Assembly: GCA_005882715.1 (NCBI GenBank)
Contig: VBEI01000010.1
Span: forward strand, 1-22,377
Direction: 5' to 3'
DNA from: Chloroflexota bacterium
GTDB lineage: Bacteria; Chloroflexota; Dehalococcoidia; SM23-28-2; RBG-16-64-32
Length of the DNA stretch: 22,377 bases
Below are positions 6,964-12,455 of the stretch, in pieces. The translations under genes were made by a program, and so were the position numbers. Numbering within the stretch: the stretch's first letter is position 1; each line of letters begins with the position of its first letter. The notes beneath the pieces were generated by a model, which saw only the letters and a list, made by a program, of their open reading frames with translations, ran no database searches and was not told the origin of the DNA.

Positions 6964-7407
6964 ATGGTGTCTACCCGATCAGCCACGAAAGCGGAGCTGG
7001 CCGCGGAAGTCTGGAGTCAAATATTTGATTTCCTTGTGGCCACGCACGAGCAACGCGACCGGATTCTTGAGCGTTTTGGCCTGACTCCGGGAGACTCCAA
7101 GGCGCTAATGCACCTTGACTCAGAGATGGCCCAAAGCATGGGTTCTCTTGCTGCGGCCTGGTCGTGCGACGCCTCAAATGCGACCTGGATGGTGGACCGC
7201 CTGGAGCAACGAGGCCTCGTCGAACGGCGCGCGGTGGCCGGCGACCGGAGGGTCAAGACTGTCGTCCTGACATCGGAGGGAATCGCCATGAAGGCAGCGC
7301 TCAACGAAGCACTCCACGAACCTCCGCCAGAACTGCTACAGGTATCGCGTGCTGACCTCGGAGCCATGCGCGACGCACTCGCGAAATTGCCTGAACTCTT
7401 GCATTAG
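6964..7407 (+). CDS. MarR-family transcriptional regulator (147 aa)
   Basis: This is a MarR-type repressor of standard length. The N-terminal helix is at residues 10-38. The winged HTH runs from about 58 to 102, with LAAAWSCDASNATWMVDRLE as the recognition region and a wing with AGDRRVK (D94 and R96 of the D-x-R motif). The C-terminal helices end PELLH. The start at 6964 is set by the promoter: a TATAAT ends 6 nt before it, so longer in-frame openings up to 6868 would lie upstream of the transcript. It is divergent from the DrrAB-like exporter and very likely represses it, sharing the palindromes at 6868-6940. Its TAG (7405-7407) overlaps the TTA of a possible minus-strand reading frame. The inducer is unknown. 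Confidence 0.88.
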   Translation: MVSTRSATKAELAAEVWSQIFDFLVATHEQRDRILERFGLTPGDSKALMHLDSEMAQSMGSLAAAWSCDASNATWMVDRLEQRGLVERRAVAGDRRVKTVVLTSEGIAMKAALNEALHEPPPELLQVSRADLGAMRDALAKLPELLH

Positions 7408-7608
7408 TTCCGTCCGGCAGATGGATCCTCGTCGAGCGAGTAATGGGCGATGTTGACACCGTCGGTCGTCCGGATTATGGGATGACCGGGTCTGAGCTGT
7501 GGCGCGTATTCCCGGGAAGTACTTTTGATGTCGGCTTCGTCCCGAGCCAGCTTATGTGCCGTCTTTTTGATGGTTGCCGGCTTTGAGCTGCCCCGTTCCC
7601 AGCCAGGC
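7408..7608. other. Stretch without a confident gene; possible decayed frame on the minus strand
   Basis: A minus-strand frame stays open from about 7640 to a TAA at 7404-7406. It reads, in part, KPATIKKTAHKLARDEAD then REYAPQLRPGHP and VNIAHYSLDEDPSAGRN, with codon third positions fairly rich in G/C. It has no ATG, GTG or TTG start and no ribosome-binding site, and I do not recognise it. It may be the tail of a decayed gene or chance. Nothing else is seen here. Confidence 0.25.
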
Positions 7609-7997
7609 TCAGCGACGACGGGCGGAGCTGCTGCCGGCCAGCAGGGCAGACGCGGCGGTGCGTTCCTCGTCGGTCAGCCGGTGCGCGTAACCCCATTGGG
7701 CGAGCGCGCGAACGACGGAGCCCAGCTCCCTGCCCTTCTGCGTGAAGCGCGATATTCCGCTCGCGGCGGATGATCGCTGTAGAAGAACCGCTCAAGAATT
7801 CCTTCTCGCTCGAGCCGTTTGAGTCGCTGCGCGAGGAGGTTGGGCGAGATGCCCCGAAGCGACTCAAGCAGGTCGCTGAACTTCCCACTCCGGCCAAGGA
7901 CTAAGTCGCGGAGGATGAGGATGGTCCATCGATCGCCGATAACGTCCAGGGTCGCTGCCACCGGGCATCCTGTCTGAGTTTCGTAAGCCCTTTCCAA
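7609..7997 (-). pseudogene. HxlR-family regulator, frameshifted by a 2-nt insertion
   Basis: The N-terminal 83 residues, including GCPVAATLDVIGDRW and the winged HTH (FSDLLESLRGISPNLLAQRL, KRLEREGILER, HPPRAEYR), are clearly HxlR type. Right after AEYR the frame is lost. Two extra bases at 7747-7748 (CGCGC in place of CGC) shift it, and the family's next motif FTQKGRELGSVVRALAQWGY continues in another frame to a TGA at 7609-7611. Restored, the protein would be 128 aa, the normal HxlR size. The start is taken as TTG 7997, with GAGG 6 nt upstream, because the promoter at 8035-8063 makes earlier starts untranscribed. HxlR proteins often sense electrophiles or quinones and control nearby redox genes, and here the redox cluster begins 94 nt away on the same strand. 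It may be a true inactivation or an assembly error in a GC repeat. Confidence 0.75.
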
Positions 7998-8011
7998 AAT
8001 CTCCCTCGCGC

Positions 8012-8030
8012 GACAAAGTGATTTTGTCAC
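8012..8030. promoter_or_regulatory. Overlapping palindromes at the hxlR transcription start (candidate autoregulatory operator)
   Basis: GACAAA-GTGAT-TTTGTC (8012-8028) and GTGA-TTTTG-TCAC (8018-8030) overlap. They cover the expected transcription start of the minus-strand hxlR gene, about 7 nt past its -10 box. HxlR proteins bind such dyads. Self-repression is inferred. Confidence 0.5.
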
Positions 8031-8034
8031 TTCA

Positions 8035-8063
8035 ATATTAGAGAGGGGCCTGACAAAGGTCAA
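8035..8063 (-). promoter_or_regulatory. Sigma70-like promoter of the hxlR gene
   Basis: On the minus strand TTGACC (8063-8058), a 17-nt spacer and TAATAT (8040-8035) match the housekeeping promoter consensus at 5 of 6 and 4 of 6 positions. Its presence means the TTG at 8063 is a -35 box and not a start codon. Confidence 0.65.
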
Positions 8064-8090
8064 TCAACTACTTACAAGAGAAGATACTAA

Positions 8091-8534
8091 CTAGCTCCGG
8101 AAGCCGGTGGCCAGGTGACTTAGATCGCAGTAGGGCTTGTTGCGGGACTGCCCGCAGCGGCAAAACGCGATGCGGGTAGCCCGGCGTGTCACGTTGCCCT
8201 CAGCATCAATTACAACAATGTCGCCGCGAACAAAGAGCGGCCCATTTGGCCGGGGCTGGACCTGAGTCGGCGACGCCGGCGTCTCCTGTGGCGTGCCGTC
8301 CGTTCGAACATAGCTTAATGCGCCTGTGGGACACGTTTCGATGGCGCCGGCAAGTTCATCGGCCGAAGCGGCTTCGGCGTTTACCCACGGACGCGCGTCG
8401 GGATTGAACACGTGAGGCAACGCGCGAACACAGTTCGAGACGTGAATGCAGAGCTTCGGTTCCCAATGCACCACGACACCGGGAGCCTCGTATTGCTTGA
8501 GAACATCAGGCTGGTGGCGCTGTTCAGTTGTCAT
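8091..8534 (-). CDS. Fusion of a YjdI-type (4Fe-4S) mono-cluster domain and a CDGSH iron-sulfur domain
   Basis: This 147-aa protein has two metal centres. Residues 22-78 match the YjdI/Fer4_19 type, with C29-x5-C35 and C68-P-T-G-A-L. Residues 98-147 form a CDGSH (NEET-type) domain that would hold a [2Fe-2S] cluster through C125, C127, C136 and H140, in the pattern CRCGQSRNKPYCDLSH. The Gly of the usual CDGSH is Leu138 here. E. coli YjdI has only the first domain. The ATG overlaps the TGA of the upstream acetyltransferase gene (ATGA), as in the yjdI/yjdJ pairing known from enterobacteria, so the two are probably translationally coupled. A cytoplasmic redox or iron-sulfur role is likely; the partner and reaction are unknown. 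The broken hxlR gene follows. Confidence 0.88.
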   Translation of the reverse strand: MTTEQRHQPDVLKQYEAPGVVVHWEPKLCIHVSNCVRALPHVFNPDARPWVNAEAASADELAGAIETCPTGALSYVRTDGTPQETPASPTQVQPRPNGPLFVRGDIVVIDAEGNVTRRATRIAFCRCGQSRNKPYCDLSHLATGFRS

Positions 8535-8842
8535 CGGCTTTCTCTATCCTCGCCCGCGACAAGATCCTCGTACTCCGGATGCTTCCCGATGTAGTCGGCG
8601 ACGTAAGGACACAGAGGCACGACGGAAAGGCCCCTGTCACGGGCATAGTCCAGCGCCGCCCTGGCCAGCCTTCCGGCGATTCCGTGCCCCTCGAGTGCGA
8701 GCGGGACGACCGTGTGCGTGTAGACGATCGTCCGACCACGCAGGTGGTACTCCAACCGCGCCATCTGGTCGCCGTAGTGGATTTCGAAGCGCCGTGCATC
8801 GAAATTGTGCTCGACGTTTAGGTCGTCTATAGCGATGTCCAT
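8531..8842 (-). CDS. GNAT-type N-acetyltransferase, YjdJ family (103 aa)
   Basis: This is a compact acetyltransferase of the short GNAT type seen in YjdJ. AAGGAA precedes ATG 8842. The middle part VVPLALEGHGIAGRLARAAL (residues 45-64) contains the Q/R-x-x-G-x-G/A-like acetyl-CoA binding loop (EGHGIAG). It leads into an amphipathic helix and the strand GLSVVPLCPYVADYIGKHPEY, a typical C-terminal signature of this group. The protein begins with a beta-strand and a Phe-x-Ile substrate-side strand. The acceptor is unknown. It lies 12 nt after the pirin gene and overlaps the YjdI-CDGSH gene by 4 nt, so pirin, GNAT and iron-sulfur protein form one transcription unit. Confidence 0.88.
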   Translation of the reverse strand: MDIAIDDLNVEHNFDARRFEIHYGDQMARLEYHLRGRTIVYTHTVVPLALEGHGIAGRLARAALDYARDRGLSVVPLCPYVADYIGKHPEYEDLVAGEDRESR

Positions 8843-8854
8843 CGTCGTTTCCTT

Positions 8855-9592
8855 CTAGATCCGCCCCCGCCAGATGCCAACCGGCTCGAATCGCATAGGC
8901 ACGTCGACCAGAATTAGCTCGCTCTGCTCGCGACCCCGAATCCGCAGCTCGGGTTGGTCCGTCACCTTGGCCGCGTCGCCCGTGGTGACGTCGTCCTCGT
9001 CGAACGTGGCCGCCCCTTCTATTAAGTAAGCGTACACACCCCGACCCTCACCGATTTCATGCTTAACTTCGGTCCCCGCTTCGAGAGACGCGACGTACAG
9101 GGACGTGTCCTGGTGAATCTTCACGCCGCCGTTGCTGTCGGGACCCATGACCCGGAGTAGCCGGTTCGTTCGGTCCTCTTTGGTAAAAACTCGCTGCTCG
9201 ACCTGCGGCTTGAGGCCCGGCGTGTCGGGCAAGATCCAGATCTGAATGAACCGCATCGGCTCGTCCTTTGAAGCATTCTGCTCCGAATGCAGGGCCCCCG
9301 ACCCGAGGGTCATGCGCTGAACGGAGCCTGCTGGCAGCGGCCCGTACGCCCCGCCGACGTTGTCCTGATGTCCGAAGCTTCCTTCTACGACGTAAGTGAG
9401 CCCTTCGATGTCTTTGTGGGGGTGGAGGGGCCAGATCGCGCCAGGGATCAGGCGGTCGTCGTTGAAGACGCGCATCGCGCCAAAGCTGTCGTTTTCCGGG
9501 TCGCGGTATTCGTCGAACGAGAAGTGCCAGCGAGCGCGAAACCAGCCACCCTCGATGTCGTAGATTTCGTTGTCTCGTCGGATTTTGATCAT
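8855..9592 (-). CDS. Pirin family protein
   Basis: This is a 245-aa bicupin. The N-terminal cupin carries the pirin metal set H57, H59, H102 and E104 in the strings LHPHKDIEGLTYVVEG and GSGALHSEQN, matching in spacing the iron ligands His56, His58, His101 and Glu103 of human pirin. The C-terminal cupin (about 150-235) lacks ligands, as is usual. Bacterial pirins such as YhhW can act as quercetin 2,3-dioxygenases, and others modulate regulators or dehydrogenases. The activity here is not known. The start at 9592 follows AGGAAGGG by about 8 nt. It is the first gene of the pirin, GNAT and YjdI-CDGSH unit, and 71 nt separate it from the DUF2630 gene upstream. Confidence 0.93.
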   Translation of the reverse strand: MIKIRRDNEIYDIEGGWFRARWHFSFDEYRDPENDSFGAMRVFNDDRLIPGAIWPLHPHKDIEGLTYVVEGSFGHQDNVGGAYGPLPAGSVQRMTLGSGALHSEQNASKDEPMRFIQIWILPDTPGLKPQVEQRVFTKEDRTNRLLRVMGPDSNGGVKIHQDTSLYVASLEAGTEVKHEIGEGRGVYAYLIEGAATFDEDDVTTGDAAKVTDQPELRIRGREQSELILVDVPMRFEPVGIWRGRI

Positions 9593-9663
9593 TGGAGTTA
9601 CCCTTCCTGCCGCCGCGCAATTTCTACGGTACCACCGCTGTTACCAGCCCGCGCTTCCCGAAT

Positions 9664-9903
9664 CTATTGCTCGTAGCGCTCGACGGTGGTGGCGTCGCGG
9701 GTGTGTGCGCGTTCCGGGTTCTCGCCGAACTCTCGGAGAGCGCGCCGTTGCCGAAGCAAATCCCAACACTGGTCCAAAGCGACCTCGAGAGATTCCAGGC
9801 GCGCGCGTTTTTCGTCAGCCAGCTCGCTCTTCGCCTGATCGCGGAGCTCTCGCTCTTCGTCCACGAGCTTTTCTATTTGCTGCAGGATCTGTGCGTCGTC
9901 CAT
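9664..9903 (-). CDS. DUF2630 family protein (79 aa)
   Basis: This small acidic, helical protein begins MDDAQILQQIEKLVDEEREL and contains the family signature ALDQCWDLLRQRRALREFGE at about residues 42-61. Charge-rich heptads suggest a coiled coil. AGGAG lies 6 nt before ATG 9903. DUF2630 proteins are common in actinobacteria and Chloroflexota and have no assigned function. The gene lies between the FMN reductase and pirin genes on the same strand with gaps of 99 and 71 nt, so co-transcription is possible but not clear. Nothing links it to redox work except position. Confidence 0.9.
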   Translation of the reverse strand: MDDAQILQQIEKLVDEERELRDQAKSELADEKRARLESLEVALDQCWDLLRQRRALREFGENPERAHTRDATTVERYEQ

Positions 9904-10002
9904 CGCTAGCTCCTATGCGCATCCTATAGTCGACGTGGGGGCGGTTGAAGCGGGTCTCCTCTCCTCTCCTCCGTGCGTGGTCCGGAACTACCCACCTGGC
10001 CG

Positions 10003-10662
10003 CTATGTACTTACAACTCGGGCCAGGCGCGCTGCAGCCGCCGCGCAGGCGGCGGCGGGGTCGGTGACCTCTTTCTGAACGAGCCGCCGGCTCACCCGCA
10101 CGACTTCTCCACCGAGTGTCTTCAACGGCTCTTCGATCTGAGAGTTAGCCGGATGGCCGGTATCCTCGAACGCTTGCCATGATTGGGGAATCGGGACGAC
10201 GAGCGGCACCGCCCAGCCTCTCAGCGCCCGGATGATGAACTCCATCGTGTTGATCGCCTGCAGCCCCTGAGTCCCGCCCGCCACGCTGATCAGACCAATC
10301 ACCTTGTCCGTCAGGTATGACGGCTCACGCTTGGCCAGCAAGATTAGCCAGTCCAGGGCATTCTTGAACGAGCCGCTGATGCTCCCGTGATATAGGGGGC
10401 TGCTCCAGATCATGCCATCTGCCGCGTAAACCGCCTCGACGAGGCGGTTTACGGACTCTGGTACGTGGTCCGAGCTGGGGTCGTACATCGGAAGGTTGAG
10501 CTGACGCAGGTCGAGCAGATCAACCTTCGCCCCCGCGTCTGCCGCACCCTCAAGCGCCGTCTTCAGAGCCGCACGACTGCTTGAGGTGGGCCGCAAAGAG
10601 CCGCCCAGGCCCACAATACTCACGGACTTCGTCGCGTCGCGTGTGCCACTGCGGCCATTCAT
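10003..10662 (-). CDS. NADPH-dependent FMN reductase
   Basis: This 219-aa flavodoxin-like reductase has the phosphate-binding loop GSLRPTSSSR (21-30) and the flavin-contact motif SSPLYHGSISGSFKNALDWL (87-106), both standard for the NADPH_FMN_red family. GLISVAGGTQGLQAINTM gives the third flavin loop. Such enzymes reduce FMN, quinones or azo compounds with NAD(P)H in the cytoplasm. Its ATG overlaps the TGA of the upstream CDGSH gene (ATGA), so the two are translationally coupled. Since reduced FMN is reported to reduce the cluster of NEET proteins in vitro, the enzyme may be the electron donor for its neighbour; this is inference. The coding sequence holds a 29-bp near-perfect palindrome at 10425-10453. 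Confidence 0.92.
   Translation of the reverse strand: MNGRSGTRDATKSVSIVGLGGSLRPTSSSRAALKTALEGAADAGAKVDLLDLRQLNLPMYDPSSDHVPESVNRLVEAVYAADGMIWSSPLYHGSISGSFKNALDWLILLAKREPSYLTDKVIGLISVAGGTQGLQAINTMEFIIRALRGWAVPLVVPIPQSWQAFEDTGHPANSQIEEPLKTLGGEVVRVSRRLVQKEVTDPAAACAAAAARLARVVST
10425..10453. repeat. 29-bp palindrome inside the FMN reductase gene
   Basis: CGTAAACCGCCTCG (10425-10438) and CGAGGCGGTTTACG (10440-10453) are exact complements around a single central base. On the coding strand it spells codons for VNRLVEAVYA. It would form a very stable hairpin in the mRNA or a cruciform in DNA. Confidence 0.8.
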
Positions 10663-11381
10663 GAGCCGTCTCTGAAGCCTACAGTGATGTGCGAACCATC
10701 GCAGAAGGGCTTGTTGTTGGAGGCGCCGCAGCGACAGAGGGTAACTCGATTTCGGATCTCGTACGCCCGGCCGTCCGCTGATTCGATGGTTATCCGGCCC
10801 CTCACCCAGATCGGGCCGCTCACGCCGGCGACCGGGTCCTGGACGAGGCCGATCGACGGCTCGAAGACGGGCTCGTACGGTTTCCTGGTGGCCTTATCCC
10901 AAACGACAAGCCGCCCGGAGGGACAATGACCGCTCTGGTGCTTCACCTTCTCTTGGGCGTCGGGGTCGTCCGTCTGCTCGATCAGATTCCAGATGCTGCC
11001 ATCAGGATCGCAGAACCGGCCGCTTGCACACAGCGGCTGAGCGTCGGTCAGGTCCATCACCGGCCCCTCAAATACGTCCGCTTGATTGAGATATGGAGCC
11101 CTAGAGGCCGTTTCTGTTCCGTCGAATCCTACTTTCAGGTGGGTCTTGTCGCAGAAGGGCTTGTTCGAAGACTGCCCGCAGCGGCAGAGGTCATACACTT
11201 CGGCGACTTCGAACGGTTGCCCATCAAGCCACTCTCTGGAGCCACCTTCCGAGTCGCTCTCTATCGTCTGATTGGCAAGCGGGATCGCACCCTCGACGAT
11301 GTAGGGACCGTTCCGGCTTACGGTAACCTTCATCGCGGCCGTTCCTCCGCTCGCCTTATCCGCTGTTTTCTCGATGGCCAT
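10659..11381 (-). CDS. Three-module iron-sulfur protein: CDGSH, Cys-rich middle domain, CDGSH
   Basis: The protein is 240 aa. ATG 11381 is chosen because AAGGAGG sits 5-6 nt upstream; a TTG at 11396 would overlap that site. The first CDGSH-type motif has C66, C68, C77 and H81 (CRCGQSSNKPFCDKTH). The second is canonical with C216, C218, C227 and H231 (CRCGASNNKPFCDGSH). Both should hold [2Fe-2S] clusters as in mitoNEET-type proteins. Between them C118-x5-C124 and C153-P-S-G-R-L repeat the cysteine layout of the YjdI-type domain in the protein at 8091-8534, so a third centre is possible. It is probably a cytoplasmic electron- or cluster-transfer protein. It lies between a 41-aa ORF (11 nt upstream) and an FMN reductase (4-nt overlap), downstream of Dps, which suggests oxidative or iron stress. 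Confidence 0.9.
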   Translation of the reverse strand: MAIEKTADKASGGTAAMKVTVSRNGPYIVEGAIPLANQTIESDSEGGSREWLDGQPFEVAEVYDLCRCGQSSNKPFCDKTHLKVGFDGTETASRAPYLNQADVFEGPVMDLTDAQPLCASGRFCDPDGSIWNLIEQTDDPDAQEKVKHQSGHCPSGRLVVWDKATRKPYEPVFEPSIGLVQDPVAGVSGPIWVRGRITIESADGRAYEIRNRVTLCRCGASNNKPFCDGSHITVGFRDGS

Positions 11382-11392
11382 CGGTCCCTCCT

Positions 11393-11518
11393 TCAAAATT
11401 CGGGGTCATCTCTCTCCCACCGTAACAGGTTCGTCAAGCCGGCCTGGGTAAAGGGCTCACGCGCTGGATCGGCGTAGCGCTTGCCGTGCTCAGTTCCGTG
11501 GCCGGATCGAGCGATCAT
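11393..11518 (-). CDS. Hypothetical 41-aa protein between Dps and the CDGSH protein
   Basis: The frame runs from ATG 11518 to TGA 11393. It starts 18 nt after the dps stop and ends 11 nt before the CDGSH gene, and its stop codon touches the AAGGAGG site that serves that gene. The sequence is polar: a basic first half (GHGTEHGKRYADPAREP) and the segment FTQAGLTNLLRWERDDPEF. Third codon positions are mostly G or C. There is no strong ribosome-binding site of its own, so coupling to dps is likely. I recognise no family. Its fit into the gap supports a real gene, but conservation has not been tested. Confidence 0.5.
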   Translation of the reverse strand: MIARSGHGTEHGKRYADPAREPFTQAGLTNLLRWERDDPEF

Positions 11519-11536
11519 TGCAGCGCGTAGTCTCTG

Positions 11537-12154
11537 CTATTTGTCGCCCACTAGAGGGACATCGACGAGGTGGGCCGAGACGAACCAGACTTGAAGCTCG
11601 TTGCGGCGCAGCACGTCACTCATGAGCAGGTCGTTCGATCCCCAATCCGCGTTCTTGTCCGTCCGGTCGATAGCGTGGCGGACCTTGCTGATAACGGTCT
11701 CGTGGGCGTCCAAAAGGCGGTGAATCATTGACGGCACCTCCTCGGCACCGTCGGGCGGCCGGTCGATGGTCGTCAACTCCGCAGCGTGGCGCGGATCACC
11801 GACGGCGACTGCGCCCAGCGTCTGCACCCGCTCGGCCAGCAGGTCGATCAGCTCCTGCTGCTCTTCCGCGTGCTTGTCGAAGAGCAGATGCAGCTGGTAG
11901 AAGGTTGGACCGGCGACCAGCCAGTGGTGCTTCTTGTACATGGCGTAGAGGATCATCGAGTCGGCGAGGATCACATTCAGCAGCTGGGCGCTTTCGCCGC
12001 GGGCCTCCGCGGAGAGCGCGAGCGGCGCGAGGCGGAGCGCGCCGAAGCGTTGGATTTCGACGCCGAGCTTGCCGGGGCGCATCTCCGGCGAGCGGCGACG
12101 GTCCCCATTTCTCTGCGCATTTTTACCTGTGGTTCGTCTGGCGGACTTGGGCAT
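11537..12154 (-). CDS. dps: Dps family ferritin-like DNA-binding/iron-storage protein
   Basis: The protein is 205 aa. The four-helix core starts near residue 55. The ferroxidase ligands H77, H89, D104 and E108 stand at exactly the spacing of Dps (His, +12 His, +15 Asp, +4 Glu), in KKHHWLVAGPTFYQLHLLFD and IDLLAERVQTLG. Dps dodecamers oxidise iron with peroxide and coat DNA under starvation or oxidative stress. The first 50 residues are an extra basic tail (PKSARRTTGKNAQRNGDRRR) of the kind that binds DNA and make the protein longer than the usual 160-170 aa. AGGAG precedes ATG 12154 by about 8 nt. It heads the run Dps, 41-aa ORF, CDGSH protein, FMN reductase. Confidence 0.92.
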   Translation of the reverse strand: MPKSARRTTGKNAQRNGDRRRSPEMRPGKLGVEIQRFGALRLAPLALSAEARGESAQLLNVILADSMILYAMYKKHHWLVAGPTFYQLHLLFDKHAEEQQELIDLLAERVQTLGAVAVGDPRHAAELTTIDRPPDGAEEVPSMIHRLLDAHETVISKVRHAIDRTDKNADWGSNDLLMSDVLRRNELQVWFVSAHLVDVPLVGDK

Positions 12155-12190
12155 TTCAATCTCCTCTCTTCGCCGCCCTCGGCGACGACG

Positions 12191-12429
12191 TTACGCGCGG
12201 ACGGCCTCGCGCGGGGCGCTGACCGGCTTCCCGGCTGGGAAGTCCAGAAGCGACGCGTTAATCACGTCGGCGTGGGTCCCAGGAGATGCCATGCGGGGCC
12301 CCTGCCGAAGGCGACCAGCCGGCTGCCGGGGTATTGCTGAATGATTATACGTCCGGTTCACCGATCAATATCTCAGCGGGCTTTCGTCCAAGCGATGGGA
12401 CAAGAACAATATTGGCCGGTGGCGCCTCG
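12191..12429 (-). pseudogene. Remnant of an alpha/beta hydrolase gene
   Basis: Two pieces of one hydrolase lie in order on the minus strand. APPANIVLVPSLGRKPAEI (about 12425-12365) matches the N-terminal strand and oxyanion loop, and its frame ends at a TAA at 12345-12347. YPGSRLVAFGRG (about 12333-12298) followed, one frame over, by THADVINASLLDF (about 12271-12233) matches the end with the strand before the catalytic His region and the last helix. That frame ends at TAA 12191-12193. The roughly 200 residues that should lie between are missing, and at least one frameshift is needed, so it is not functional. It fills the otherwise empty gap between dps and the carboxylase gene. A TATAAT on the minus strand (12349-12344) might drive dps from here. 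The identification rests on short motifs. Confidence 0.45.
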
Positions 12430-12455
12430 CAACGCGCGCTGTTAGGTCGTGGACG

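Noticed and set aside
8028..8063. TTG 8063 or GTG 8030 as the hxlR start
   Set aside because: TTG 8063 is part of the -35 box, and GTG 8030 lies only 4 nt past the -10 box inside the operator dyad.
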